Of a stretch of 64,000 nt of DNA, positions 25,886-36,634 are shown in pieces. Location of the stretch: assembly GCF_016597785.1 (NCBI RefSeq), contig NZ_JAENJG010000002.1, positions 124,001 through 188,000 on the forward strand, given 5' to 3'. This stretch comes from Leucobacter sp. L43. GTDB taxonomy: Bacteria > Actinomycetota > Actinomycetes > Actinomycetales > Microbacteriaceae. Position 1 is the first letter of the stretch. Each line of letters begins with the position of its first letter. The notes under the pieces were generated by a model. It was not told the DNA's origin. It made no database searches and worked only from the letters and a program-made list of their open reading frames with translations. The translations under genes were made by a program, and so were the position numbers.

Positions 25886-25924
25886 GAGAGGGGCTCGGGA
25901 TCGCTGTGATCCCGAGCCCCTCTC
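25886..25924. terminator. Bidirectional hairpin terminator between M23 peptidase and ppa
   Basis: A 17-base perfect stem (25886-25902 with 25908-25924; GAGAGGGGCTCGGGATC and its complement) with a 5-base loop lies between the two convergent genes. There is no long U-run but the stem is very strong. Confidence 0.85.
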
Positions 25925-25954
25925 GTCGTGCGGCGGCGCGTGCGCGCCCGGAGG

Positions 25955-26449
25955 TCAGTGCCCTTCGGACGTGAGGCGATCCTGCGCCTCGACGATGAGC
26001 CGCTCGGCGTCGGCTGCGGAACCCCACGCGTCGACCTTCACCCACTTGCCCGGCTCGAGATCCTTGTAGTGCTCGAAGAAGTGCTCGATCTCCTTGCGGG
26101 TGTACTCCGGGATGTCGGAGACGTCCTGGATGTGCGCCCAGCGCGGATCCTTGTGCTGCACGGCGATGACCTTGTCGTCGCCCCCCGCCTCGTCGCTCAT
26201 CTTGAGCACGCCGACGGGGCGCACCTTCACGCCGACGCCCGGGAACACCGGGAAGTCGAGCAGCACGAGCACGTCCAGCGGATCCCCGTCCTCGCCGAGG
26301 GTCTCCTCGAAGAACCCGTAGTCGGTGGGGTAGACGAACCCGGTGTAGAGCACGCGGTCGAGGTACACCCGACCGGTCTCGTGGTCGACCTCGTACTTGT
26401 TGCGGCTCCCCTTGGGGATCTCGATAACAGCGTCGAATGCTGCGGCCAT
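25955..26449 (-). CDS. ppa: Inorganic pyrophosphatase, family I
   Basis: 164-residue cytoplasmic enzyme that hydrolyses pyrophosphate and drives biosynthesis. The family I signature is intact: [13 protein letters not shown], the [20 protein letters not shown] metal-binding cluster with its Asp residues, and the KxxDPRW and [18 protein letters not shown] segments. Length is typical of bacterial hexameric enzymes. ATG 26449 has GAGGAG upstream. It is divergent from tilS with about 100 bases between them and convergent with the M23 gene through a strong terminator. Its place near tilS-hpt-ftsH is conserved in actinobacteria. Confidence 0.96.
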   Translation of the reverse strand: MAAAFDAVIEIPKGSRNKYEVDHETGRVYLDRVLYTGFVYPTDYGFFEETLGEDGDPLDVLVLLDFPVFPGVGVKVRPVGVLKMSDEAGGDDKVIAVQHKDPRWAHIQDVSDIPEYTRKEIEHFFEHYKDLEPGKWVKVDAWGSAADAERLIVEAQDRLTSEGH

Positions 26450-26536
26450 GCGCGCTCCTCCGTGCTTTCTGTGAGCGGCCGCGAGCGGCCGAGTGTGCAT
26501 ATGCGGCTCCCAGGCTACCCGACCCCGCTCGCCGGG

Positions 26537-26542
26537 TACCGT
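26537..26542 (+). promoter_or_regulatory. -10 element of tilS
   Basis: TACCGT, with 6 bases between it and ATG 26549, the leaderless spacing also seen before other genes in this window. Confidence 0.4.
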
Positions 26543-26548
26543 TGAGGC

Positions 26549-27649
26549 ATGCTGCAGACCGCGCTCCTCGCCACACGTCTCGCCGTCAGGGATGCGCTCC
26601 GGGCGGAGTTCGGGGGAGCGGGGTCGTCGAGCTCAGGCGTGCGGGGGCGGGTGCTCGTCGCAGTGTCGGGGGGTGCCGATTCGCTCGCACTCTCGGCCGC
26701 TGCGGCGTTCTCAGCGGTCCGCGAGGGCTTCACAGTGGCCGCGGTCGTCGTCGATCACGGCCTGCAGGCCGGTTCTGCTGACGTTGCGGATCGTGCCGCC
26801 GAGCAGGTTCGCTCACTCGGGATCGACCCCGTGCTCGTGCGCCGCGCTGAGGTGTCGGCGTCGCGCGCACGACGATCCGGACCGGAGGCCTCTGCGCGTC
26901 ATGCGCGCTACGCCGTGCTGGCGGAGTCCGCGCGGGAGGTCGGCGCCGTCGCGATCCTGACCGGTCACACTCGCGATGACCAGGCCGAGCAAGTGCTGCT
27001 CGGGATCGCGCGGGGCTCTGGGGCTCGGAGTCTCGCGGGCATCCCACCGCGTCGCGGCCTCGGCGACGGCATCGTCGTGCTGCGCCCGTTCGTCCGGGCC
27101 GAGCACGGGATCACCCGTTCGGTCACGGCGGCGGCGTGCCGGGAGGCGCAGCTCGAAGCGTGGCAGGATCCGCAGAACTCCGACCGCGCCTACACGCGCG
27201 TGCGCGTGCGCGCCGCCGTGCTTCCCCTGCTCGAGCGCGAACTCGGGCCCGGCGTCGCCGCGGCTCTCGCGCGCACGGCTGACCTCGCCAGGGAAGACGC
27301 GGAGGCCTTCGACGCGATGGTCGAGGAGCAGATCGAGGAGATCGTCGAGCACGCGGAGGCCGGGATCGCGGTCTCCGCAGGAGCGCTCGCGGCGAACCCT
27401 GCGGCGCTGCGTCACCGGATCATCCGGAGGGTGGCCGAAGCGGAGTTCGGCAGCGAGCTCAGTCGAGAGCACACCCTCGCGATCGCCGCCCTCGTCACGC
27501 ACTGGCGCGGTCAGGGGCCGATCGAGGCTCCCGGAATCACCGTCGCCCGCGTCGCCGGCCGCGTCGAGTTCACGAGGCGCGCGGGTTCGCCCCGCGGACC
27601 GGCCGCGAGCGCCCGTGTCGCAGACGGCGCCGCAGCAATGGAAGAATAG
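26549..27649 (+). CDS. tilS: tRNA(Ile)-lysidine synthetase
   Basis: 366-residue enzyme that attaches lysine to the wobble cytidine of the tRNA(Ile) CAU anticodon so that it reads AUA. The PP-loop motif [12 protein letters not shown] (Ser40-Ser45) and the downstream [24 protein letters not shown] segment are diagnostic. As in other actinobacteria it lacks the large C-terminal extension of the E. coli enzyme. It is followed after 4 bases by hpt on the same strand, an arrangement conserved from Bacillus to actinobacteria. Confidence 0.93.
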   Translation: MLQTALLATRLAVRDALRAEFGGAGSSSSGVRGRVLVAVSGGADSLALSAAAAFSAVREGFTVAAVVVDHGLQAGSADVADRAAEQVRSLGIDPVLVRRAEVSASRARRSGPEASARHARYAVLAESAREVGAVAILTGHTRDDQAEQVLLGIARGSGARSLAGIPPRRGLGDGIVVLRPFVRAEHGITRSVTAAACREAQLEAWQDPQNSDRAYTRVRVRAAVLPLLERELGPGVAAALARTADLAREDAEAFDAMVEEQIEEIVEHAEAGIAVSAGALAANPAALRHRIIRRVAEAEFGSELSREHTLAIAALVTHWRGQGPIEAPGITVARVAGRVEFTRRAGSPRGPAASARVADGAAAMEE

Positions 27650-27653
27650 ACGC

Positions 27654-28211
27654 ATGGATGCGAAACATCTGGGCGACCAGCTCTCCGTCGTACTGCACAC
27701 CGAAGCAGAGCTGCATCAGCGGCTCGCCGAACTCGCTCGTGAGATCGAGGCCGACTACGGCGACGAGCCGCCGCTGCTCGTCGGCGTGCTGAAAGGCGCC
27801 GTCATGGTGATGGCCGACCTCGCCCGCGAGCTCCGGTTCCACGCGCAGATGGACTGGATGGCGGTCTCGTCGTACGGCGCGAGCACGAAGTCGAGCGGCG
27901 TCGTGAAGATTCTGAAGGATCTCGACGCCGACATCACCGGGCGCGATGTGCTGATCGTCGAGGACATCATCGATTCGGGCCTCACGCTCTCCTGGCTCAA
28001 GGAGAACCTCGAGAGCCGCGGCGCCAAGTCGGTGCGCATCTGCACGATGCTGCGCAAGCCGGAAGCGCTCAAGGTGCAGGTCGACGTCGCCTACGTCGGC
28101 TTCGACATCCCGGTCGAGTTCGTCGTCGGGTACGGCCTCGACTACGCCGAGGACTACCGCAACCTCCGCGACGTCGCCGTGCTCGCGCCGCACGTCTACG
28201 GCGGCGAGTAA
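27654..28211 (+). CDS. hpt: Hypoxanthine-guanine phosphoribosyltransferase
   Basis: 185-residue purine-salvage enzyme that makes IMP or GMP from hypoxanthine or guanine and PRPP. The PRPP-binding motif VLIVEDIIDSGLTL and the pyrophosphate loop VGVLKGAVMVMADL are clear, and the flexible loop SSYGASTKSSG and C-terminal VEFVVGYGLDYAEDYRNL are typical. Coupled to tilS upstream and to ftsH 141 bases downstream, the usual order. Confidence 0.95.
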   Translation: MDAKHLGDQLSVVLHTEAELHQRLAELAREIEADYGDEPPLLVGVLKGAVMVMADLARELRFHAQMDWMAVSSYGASTKSSGVVKILKDLDADITGRDVLIVEDIIDSGLTLSWLKENLESRGAKSVRICTMLRKPEALKVQVDVAYVGFDIPVEFVVGYGLDYAEDYRNLRDVAVLAPHVYGGE

Positions 28212-28352
28212 CGTCCGCAGCACTGCAGCAGGCCCGGGGCGCCGAGTGCGCCGTGAGCGGACAAGCGCCCGCGGCTCAGACCGATGTCAGTGGCATTGGC
28301 TACGCTTACCGATGCTGGATCTCCCGGCACGCTCCTTCTGAAAGGTCCAGAC

Positions 28353-30473
<2,121 letters not shown>

Positions 30474-30478
30474 TCACC

Positions 30479-31081
30479 ATGGGTGACACGGTGGATCGGG
30501 AGCGGATCGCTTCGGCGGTGCGCGAGCTCATCGGGGCTATCGGGGAGAACCCCGACAGCCCCGAGCTCGCGAGCACTCCCTTCCGTGTGGCGGACGCGTA
30601 CGCCGAGTTCTTCGCGGGCGTCGGCCGCGACCCGTCGGTGCTGCTCTCCGACTCCGTCCCGGTCGGCGAAGACACCGGGGAGCTCGTCGTCGTACGCGAC
30701 ATCACCCTGCGTTCGATGTGCGAGCATCACCTGCTCCCGTTCCGCGGGCGAGCGCACATCGCCTACCGGCCGAACGAGCGCGTCGTCGGGTTGAGCGCCA
30801 TCCCTCGCGTCGTCGAGATGCTCGCAGCGCGACCCCAGATGCAGGAGCGGCTCGGCGAGCAGATCGCGCAGACCCTCCACGACGGATTGGACCCGCACGG
30901 CGTGCTCGTCGTGCTCGAGGCGAGCCACGGATGCGTGGCCGACCGGGGCGTGCGGCAGAGCGAATCGACGATCATCACCGTGGCGTCTCGCGGGTCGCTC
31001 GCAGACGCGGCCGAGCAAGCCGCGGTCTTCGCCCTGCTGGGCCGAGCGCCTCTCGCTGGAGCAGAGAGCGGCGAGGCGTGA
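30479..31081 (+). CDS. folE: GTP cyclohydrolase I
   Basis: 200-residue enzyme for the first step of folate synthesis, GTP to dihydroneopterin triphosphate. Zinc ligands are Cys81 and His84 in MCEHHLLPF and Cys152 in GCVADRG; the RSMCEHH and VVGLSAIPRVVEMLA segments are typical. The start follows the ftsH stop by 5 bases. The stop overlaps the GTG of the folP-folB gene (GTGA). Confidence 0.95.
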   Translation: MGDTVDRERIASAVRELIGAIGENPDSPELASTPFRVADAYAEFFAGVGRDPSVLLSDSVPVGEDTGELVVVRDITLRSMCEHHLLPFRGRAHIAYRPNERVVGLSAIPRVVEMLAARPQMQERLGEQIAQTLHDGLDPHGVLVVLEASHGCVADRGVRQSESTIITVASRGSLADAAEQAAVFALLGRAPLAGAESGEA

Positions 31082-32376
31082 CCGGCTCCGTCTCACGGGC
31101 GCGGCCGCGGGCGCGCGAGCGGGCACGTCCGACGGTGATGGGCGTGCTCAACGTGACCCCCGACTCGTTCAGCGACGGCGGATCGTATGCTGCGCACGAT
31201 CTGGCGATCGAACGCGGCCTCGAACTCGTGGCCCAGGGCGCCGACGTGGTCGACGTGGGCGGTGAGTCGACGCGTCCGGGAGCGACGCCGGTGAGCAGCT
31301 CGGAGGAGCAGGCGCGCGTCCTCCCCGTGATCCGCGCCCTCGCCGAGGCCGGTGCCACGGTCTCGGTCGATACGCTGCACGCCGACACGGCAGCCGCTGC
31401 GGTCGCAGCGGGCGCGCGCTGGATCAACGACGTCTCGGGCGGCCTGCACGACCCCGCGATGCTCGCCGTCGCCGCCGGCGCCAGCCGTCATCGATCAGTC
31501 GGATTCATCATCGGCCACTGGCGCGGCATCCCCGACCCCGCCCACCTGCGCTCCGAGTACGGGGACGTCGTGAGCGAGGTGGCGGACGCCCTCGCGGAGC
31601 GGGTCCGTGCCGCGATCGCGGCGGGGGTGCGCCCCGAACATCTCGTGCTCGATCCCGGACTCGGCTTCGACAAGACCGGAGATCAGGGCTGGCAGCTGCT
31701 CGCCGCGCTTGGGGAGCTCAACGCCGTGGGGTTCCCCGTGCTCGTCGGAGCGTCGCGCAAGCGCATGCTGGGGGAGGCCATCGCGGAGCTCGCGACGCCC
31801 CGACGTGAACCCGGCGAGATCAACCGCTCCCACGAGCGGGATCTCGCAACGGCCGTGGTCAGCGCGCTGGCTGCCGACGCCGGGGCCTGGGGCGTGCGCG
31901 TGCACGACGTCGTCGGCACGCGCCAGGCGCTCGCCGTGCAGGCGGCCTGGAGCGGGGCTCGCCGGCGCACGGCGGAGCCGGAGCGCACGAGCGGTCCTCA
32001 GGAAGACCGGATCACCCTCACCGGCCTCGAAGTGTTCGCCCACCACGGGGTCTTCGACTTCGAGCGCGAGCAGGGCCAGCGCTTCATCATCGACGCCGAC
32101 GTGCAGGTGAGCCTCGCCGGCGCTGCCGCCGACGATGCGCTCGCGCGAACCGTGCACTACGGGGAACTCGCCGACGCGATCGCCGCCGCCGTCGGCGGAG
32201 ACCCGGTCGACCTGATCGAGACGGTCGCCGAGCGGGCCGCGACGGTCGCACTCGGGTTCGCCGGCGTGCGCCGCGCGCGCATCACCGTGCACAAACCGGA
32301 TGCCCCGATCGCGCAGACCTTCTCAGACGTCTCGGTCACCGTCGTGCGTCATGCTGCGGAGAGGACCCCGCTGTGA
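31078..32376 (+). CDS. folP: Fused dihydropteroate synthase (FolP) and dihydroneopterin aldolase (FolB)
   Basis: 432-residue bifunctional folate enzyme. The FolP part (about residues 18-295) has MGVLNVTPDSFSDGG, SVDT, INDVSGG, HWRG, DPGLGFDKTG, VGASRKRMLG and RVHDV, all the usual substrate loops, and would join pterin pyrophosphate to p-aminobenzoate. After a charged linker the FolB part (about 312-428) has HHGVFDFEREQGQ with the active-site Glu, VHYGEL with Tyr, LIETVAE and VHKPDAPI with Lys, and would convert dihydroneopterin to hydroxymethylpterin plus glycolaldehyde. There is no stop between them. In M. tuberculosis these are separate adjacent genes. The GTG start overlaps the folE stop, and the 3' end overlaps folK (GTGA). 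Confidence 0.92.
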   Translation: MTGSVSRARPRARERARPTVMGVLNVTPDSFSDGGSYAAHDLAIERGLELVAQGADVVDVGGESTRPGATPVSSSEEQARVLPVIRALAEAGATVSVDTLHADTAAAAVAAGARWINDVSGGLHDPAMLAVAAGASRHRSVGFIIGHWRGIPDPAHLRSEYGDVVSEVADALAERVRAAIAAGVRPEHLVLDPGLGFDKTGDQGWQLLAALGELNAVGFPVLVGASRKRMLGEAIAELATPRREPGEINRSHERDLATAVVSALAADAGAWGVRVHDVVGTRQALAVQAAWSGARRRTAEPERTSGPQEDRITLTGLEVFAHHGVFDFEREQGQRFIIDADVQVSLAGAAADDALARTVHYGELADAIAAAVGGDPVDLIETVAERAATVALGFAGVRRARITVHKPDAPIAQTFSDVSVTVVRHAAERTPL

Positions 32377-32942
32377 TCGCCCAGGTCGTTCCCGTGCTCT
32401 TCGCCTTCGGCGCGAACCTCGGGGATCGCGGAGAGACCATCCGCTCAGCGCAGCGCGCACTCGCCGCGACTCCGGGCATCGAGCGGTTCGAGGCGTCTGC
32501 GCTGCGCGAGACGATCGCGCTGACGGCGTCGGGGCCGGATCCCGATGCTCCCCGCTACGTCAACGGCGTCGCCACCGCACGGACGACACTCGACCCCCAT
32601 GCGCTGCTCGATGCCGTGCAGGCGATCGAGACGACGCACGGCCGCGTTCGCGACATCCGCTGGGGCGACCGGACGCTCGACATCGACCTCGTGCTGTTCG
32701 GCGGGCGCGTGATATCGGATGACCGGCTGCAGGTGCCCCATCCCCGCGCGCACGAGCGAGATTTCGTGCTCGCCCCCTGGCTCGATCTCGACCCCGACGC
32801 GGTGCTCATGGGCCACGGCCGCGTTGCGGACCTGCTCGCGCGGATCGGCGATACCACCGTGCCCCTGAGTCATGACGACCACGCGAATGCCGGCTCGAAG
32901 GTCGTGCCGGGCAGATCGGGAGGGCTCGATGCGCAAGGTTGA
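32373..32942 (+). CDS. folK: HPPK, hydroxymethyl-dihydropterin pyrophosphokinase
   Basis: 189-residue kinase that pyrophosphorylates 6-hydroxymethyl-dihydropterin just before the FolP step. FGANLGDRGETI at the N-terminus, the catalytic region RWGDRTLDIDLVLFG with two metal Asp residues, and VPHPRAHERDFVLAPW are diagnostic. GTG start overlaps the folP-folB stop, and its 3' end overlaps the DUF3180 gene by 14 bases. Confidence 0.94.
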   Translation: MIAQVVPVLFAFGANLGDRGETIRSAQRALAATPGIERFEASALRETIALTASGPDPDAPRYVNGVATARTTLDPHALLDAVQAIETTHGRVRDIRWGDRTLDIDLVLFGGRVISDDRLQVPHPRAHERDFVLAPWLDLDPDAVLMGHGRVADLLARIGDTTVPLSHDDHANAGSKVVPGRSGGLDAQG

Positions 32943-33444
32943 GCGCAGCAACCCGCTCGTCACGCTCGCGGTCGCCGCGATGGGCGCAGCCGTCGGACTG
33001 GTGGTGCAATTCGCCCTGTCGAGCCGCGGGCACGCCCCGCTCTCCCCGCCGCTCTCGCTGCCCGCCTCCCTGGTGCTGGTCGCGGGGGTGCTGCTCGTCT
33101 TCGGCCTGCGCCTGCGTCGCCAGATCCGCAAGCAGCCCGGAGCGATCGATCCGTTCCACGCCGTCCGGCTGCTCGTGACGGCGCGAGCCGGGCAGATCGT
33201 GGGGGCGCTCTTCGGCGGGTTCGGGGCCGGGCTGCTGCTCTCGCTGACCGGTCGGAGCGTGGCCGCCACGGCTGCGGCGTGGGTGCCGATGATGCTCGTC
33301 GTCATCGCCGGTGCGGTGCTGCTCGGGTGCGCCGCGATCGTCGAGCACTGGTGCCGCGTGCCGCCGGGCGATGAGACGGACGAGGACGGCGGGCTCGATC
33401 CCGAGCGAGGACCGGCGGACCCGGCGGTGTACCGAGACCGCTGA
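32929..33444 (+). CDS. DUF3180 membrane protein
   Basis: 171-residue protein with four hydrophobic segments (about residues 12-31, 40-60, 85-105, 112-135) and an acidic C-terminal tail. It matches the conserved actinobacterial gene found directly after folK (Rv3605c in M. tuberculosis). Function unknown. The start ATG 32929 lies inside the folK 3' end, so translation is coupled to the folate operon. Confidence 0.85.
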   Translation: MRKVERSNPLVTLAVAAMGAAVGLVVQFALSSRGHAPLSPPLSLPASLVLVAGVLLVFGLRLRRQIRKQPGAIDPFHAVRLLVTARAGQIVGALFGGFGAGLLLSLTGRSVAATAAAWVPMMLVVIAGAVLLGCAAIVEHWCRVPPGDETDEDGGLDPERGPADPAVYRDR

Positions 33445-33456
33445 TCGGCCTGGGCC

Positions 33457-33462
33457 TAAGCT
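33457..33462 (+). promoter_or_regulatory. -10 element of the PH-domain pair
   Basis: TAAGCT lies exactly 7 bases before ATG 33469, suggesting a leaderless transcript starting a new unit after the folate operon. Confidence 0.4.
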
Positions 33463-33468
33463 GGTGCC

Positions 33469-33993
33469 ATGACTACGGGTGATGTCGAGGTAACGGAGTC
33501 CGCAGCCGGGTGGCAGACGGAGCGGGTCGACTGGAAGCGCGTCTCGCCGTCGTACGCGTGGGCGGATCTCGCGGTGAACCTGCTCTTCGTCATCGCGCTG
33601 GCCGCCGTCTTCGCGGTGATCTTCGTGTCGACCGGTGGCGACGCGCCGCTCTTCCTGCGCATCGGTCTCCCGGCGCTGATCCTGATCTTCCTGATCAACG
33701 CGATCTTCGCGTTCCGGCGCGTGCGCGCGATCGGATACGTGCTGCGCGACGACGATCTGCTCTTCCGCCGCGGCATCATGTTCGAGCGCGTCATCGCCGT
33801 GCCGTACGGACGCCTGCAATTGGTCGACGTCACTCGCGGTCCGCTGCTGCGGGCACTCGGACTGGCGACGCTCAAGTTCGTCACCGCGTCGGCCGCGACC
33901 GGAGTCAATCTGCCCGGTCTGCGCCACGAAGACGCCGAGCAGCTGCGCGACCGTCTCGTTGAGCTCGCCGAGGCGCGGAGGTCGGGCCTGTGA
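33469..33993 (+). CDS. Bacterial PH-domain membrane protein (YdbS-like)
   Basis: 174-residue protein with two transmembrane segments (about 31-52 and 60-80) followed by a bPH2 (formerly DUF304) domain, about residues 85-160, with DDLLFRRGIMFERVIAVPYGRLQLVDVTRGPLLRALGL split over two strands and a helix. Paired with a longer bPH2 protein whose start overlaps its stop (GTGA). In Bacillus the YdbS/YdbT pair has the same layout and is linked to resistance to antimicrobial peptides; the function here is unproven. Confidence 0.87.
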   Translation: MTTGDVEVTESAAGWQTERVDWKRVSPSYAWADLAVNLLFVIALAAVFAVIFVSTGGDAPLFLRIGLPALILIFLINAIFAFRRVRAIGYVLRDDDLLFRRGIMFERVIAVPYGRLQLVDVTRGPLLRALGLATLKFVTASAATGVNLPGLRHEDAEQLRDRLVELAEARRSGL

Positions 33994-35837
33994 CCGTCGA
34001 CCCCGAAGTCGACGCCCAACTGCCCGGCTCCTCCGACGCCGAGGGCTGGCGGCGCATGCATCCGCTGTCGCCGCTCCTTCGCGGCGGGCTCGCGCTGCTC
34101 GTGATCGCCGGCATCATCGTCGCGAACTTCCGAGATCACTTCGTGCAGTTCTTCTTCGCGAACAACCTCGATGACGGGGATGCGTCCGTCGACGTCTCCG
34201 GTGATCGCGACCTGGTCGACCTGTACGAGTTCCTGGTCGCCGAGGGGCTGCTGCTCGCCGTGCTCGGCGGCCTCGTGCTGATCCTCCTGCTGATCGTGCT
34301 GTTCTCCTGGCTGGCGTGGCGGTTCGCCACGTACCGCATTACGGAGGCCGCCGTGGAGGTGCGGAACGGGGTGCTGTTCCGCTCGCATCGACGCGCCCCG
34401 CTCGAGCGCATCCAGAGCGTGAATCTGCAGCGATCTCTCTTGGCCCGCGCGCTCGGCCTCACGAAGATCGAGGTCGTCACCGCGGGGCAGGGGGGCAAGG
34501 TCGAGCTGTCGTTCCTCGGCCATCGAGACGCGAAAACCGTGCGCGAGCAGATTCTGCAGGTGTCAGGATCGCGTCGACGCGGCGGTGCCGCAGGTCAGCG
34601 CGCCGTCGCCGACGTGTCAGCCCCGGCGCCCGTCGGATTGGACGGAACGGTCTACTCGACTGCGGGTGACGCGCTCACTGCCCGCGCGCATGACTTCGTC
34701 GACGCCGACATCGACCCGGAGGCGCTCGAAGCGCAGACGCTGGTGAAAGTGCCCGTCGGTCGGCTCGCGGCGAGTATCGCGCTCGGGTGGGAGGCGATCA
34801 TCCTCGTGGTGCTCATCGCCGGCATCATCATCGGCGGCGCCGTGCTCGAAGCCTTCCTGATCTTTGGCGTCATCCCGCTGCTGATCGTGATGGCGAGCGT
34901 CATGTTCGGGCAGTTCAACAAGGGCTTCAATTTCACGCTCTCGCGCACGGACGACGCGGTGCGCACCGGTTCCGGCCTCACGTCGACCATCACCGAGTCG
35001 ATCCCGTTCGGGCGCATCCACGCGGTGGAAGCGCGGCAGCCGCTGCTCTGGCGCCCGCTCGGTTGGTGGAAGGTGCGCATCACCACGGCGGGCCACTCCG
35101 TCGCGCAGGGCGGGCAGAACGCGACCCAGAACGTCGTGCTGCCCGTCGGGCGAGAGGCCGACGTGCTCCGGGTGATCGAGACACTGCTCCCCGGCACCGG
35201 GACGGAGGCCGACGAGATCGCGACCCTGCGCGACGGACTGATCGGCCCGGCCGACGGGTATGTGCGCGGGGGCCGACGCTCGGCAGCCGTGCTGCTCTGG
35301 GGTCGTCGTCGCGCCGGCCTCCGCATCGAAGACACCGGCGGTGACGACGCGACGCTGCGCATCCGGCGCGGCGTGCTGACGCGCTCGTTCGCGATCATGC
35401 CCATCCTCCGCGCGCAATCGATCCAGCTGCGACGGCCGCTCGTGCATCGCATGCTCGGCCTCGCATCGATCTCGGCGCACACGGTGCTCGGGCCCGTGCG
35501 CATGGAGATGCGCGGGCTCGAACTCGGCGCCGCTCGCCGACTCTTCGATGAGCTCGCAGCGCTCGTGCTCCGCGTGCAGGGCGCCGAAGCCCAGCGCATC
35601 CTCGAGGCGCGCGCTCCGCTGGCCGAGCCGGTGCCCGCCGAGCCGGTGCCCGCCGAGCCGGTGCCCGCCGAGTCCGCGCTGCCGGAGCCTGTATCGCCCG
35701 AGCCCGTATCGACCGAGCCTGTATCGCCCGAGCCCGTATCGCCGGAGCCTGTATCGCCCGAGCCCGTATCGCCCGAGCCGCTCCGCGCCCCGCGCCACGG
35801 CGACGGGCTCACGAGTGGACGGGCGCACGAGGCGTGA
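33990..35837 (+). CDS. Multi-PH-domain membrane protein (YdbT-like) with repetitive EPVSP tail
   Basis: 615-residue protein with bPH2 repeats: after helices at about 30-50 and 85-110 the first PH domain (VRNGVLFRSHRRAPLERIQSV), then a second hydrophobic pair (about 255-300) with PH domain 2 (VRTGSGLTSTITESIPFGRI), and a third PH domain near 445-525 (LRIRRGVLTRSFAIMPILRAQ). The C-terminal tail from about 545 is a tandem repeat of EPVPA and EPVSP pentapeptides encoded by 15-bp repeats. It is the partner of the short YdbS-like protein. The GTGA overlap continues to the DUF2520 gene. Confidence 0.87.
   Translation: MTVDPEVDAQLPGSSDAEGWRRMHPLSPLLRGGLALLVIAGIIVANFRDHFVQFFFANNLDDGDASVDVSGDRDLVDLYEFLVAEGLLLAVLGGLVLILLLIVLFSWLAWRFATYRITEAAVEVRNGVLFRSHRRAPLERIQSVNLQRSLLARALGLTKIEVVTAGQGGKVELSFLGHRDAKTVREQILQVSGSRRRGGAAGQRAVADVSAPAPVGLDGTVYSTAGDALTARAHDFVDADIDPEALEAQTLVKVPVGRLAASIALGWEAIILVVLIAGIIIGGAVLEAFLIFGVIPLLIVMASVMFGQFNKGFNFTLSRTDDAVRTGSGLTSTITESIPFGRIHAVEARQPLLWRPLGWWKVRITTAGHSVAQGGQNATQNVVLPVGREADVLRVIETLLPGTGTEADEIATLRDGLIGPADGYVRGGRRSAAVLLWGRRRAGLRIEDTGGDDATLRIRRGVLTRSFAIMPILRAQSIQLRRPLVHRMLGLASISAHTVLGPVRMEMRGLELGAARRLFDELAALVLRVQGAEAQRILEARAPLAEPVPAEPVPAEPVPAESALPEPVSPEPVSTEPVSPEPVSPEPVSPEPVSPEPLRAPRHGDGLTSGRAHEA
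35625..35774 (+). repeat. 15-bp tandem repeat encoding EPVPA/EPVSP units
   Basis: Ten in-frame 15-bp units: three GAGCCGGTGCCCGCC, one divergent unit (ESALP), then six GAGCCYGTATCGCCC-type units in which CCT and CCC alternate, giving a partial 30-bp higher-order period. Copy number is likely to vary between strains by slippage. Confidence 0.85.
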
Positions 35838-36538
35838 GCGCGGGTGCAGCCGCGTCCAGGCTCGGCATCGGCGTCGTCGGCGCCGGCCGCGTCGGGCCCG
35901 TACTCGCCCGGGCGCTCGCAGGAGCCGGGCATGCGATCGTCGGCATCACGGCGCTCGGAGTCGACGGGCGGGAGCGCGCGGAGGCGATGCTGCCCGGAGT
36001 GCCGGTGCTCGACGTCGCCGAGGTCGTACGGCGCTCAGAACTCGTGCTGTTCGCCGTTCCGGGCAGCGAACTTCCCGACCTGGTCACCGGGCTCGCCGCG
36101 ACCGGCGCCTGGCAGCCCGGGCAGCTCGCGATCCACACCGCGCCCGAGCACGGGTACGGTGTGTTCGCCCCGGCGCTCGCTGCCGGGGTGATTCCACTCG
36201 CCCTCCACCCGGCGATGGTGTTCACGGGGACCAGTCTCGACCTCACGCGACTCGCCGAGGCGACGGTGGCCGTCACCGCCCCTGCGCCGGTGCTGCCCAT
36301 CGGGCAGGCGCTCGCCGTCGAGATGGGCGCCGAGCCCGTCATCGTCGCCGAGGAGGATCGCGCGGCCTACGCCGAAGCCGTGAGTGCGGCGAGCGAGTTC
36401 TCCCGCGCGATCGTGCGGCAGAACATCGACGCCCTCCGGGCGCTCGGGATCGAGCGCCCGGGCCAGATCGTCGCCGGGATCGTGCGTGCCGCGGTCGAGG
36501 AGGAGCTGATCGCGGGGGAGCCCGATCCCGAACTGTGA
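35834..36538 (+). CDS. Rossmann-like DUF2520 protein
   Basis: 234-residue protein with an N-terminal dinucleotide motif GIGVVGAGRVGPVLARAL (about residues 10-27), a middle segment with LFAVPGSEL and HPAMVFTGTSLDL, and a helical DUF2520 C-terminal domain. In actinobacteria this gene normally sits before panC-panD, and it resembles NADP-dependent hydroxyacid reductases of the pantothenate group; its activity is not established. Here panC and panD are missing and lysS follows after 96 bases. Confidence 0.86.
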   Translation: MSAGAAASRLGIGVVGAGRVGPVLARALAGAGHAIVGITALGVDGRERAEAMLPGVPVLDVAEVVRRSELVLFAVPGSELPDLVTGLAATGAWQPGQLAIHTAPEHGYGVFAPALAAGVIPLALHPAMVFTGTSLDLTRLAEATVAVTAPAPVLPIGQALAVEMGAEPVIVAEEDRAAYAEAVSAASEFSRAIVRQNIDALRALGIERPGQIVAGIVRAAVEEELIAGEPDPEL

Positions 36539-36589
36539 CTCGCGGGCCCCGGCAACCGCCGTGGGCCAGCCGACGCCGCAGGCGGAAGC

Positions 36590-36595
36590 TAGGAT
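36590..36595 (+). promoter_or_regulatory. -10 element of lysS
   Basis: TAGGAT about 40 bases before the lysS ATG, followed by the RBS GGAGGA at 36619-36624. This is a leadered start, unlike several neighbours. Confidence 0.4.
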
Positions 36596-36634
36596 GGGTC
36601 GGTACGCCGACACGATCCGGAGGACCCCGCCCCT

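Noticed and set aside
35625..35774. Repeat array considered as CRISPR
   Set aside because: Units are contiguous 15-bp coding repeats in frame, without spacers or cas genes.
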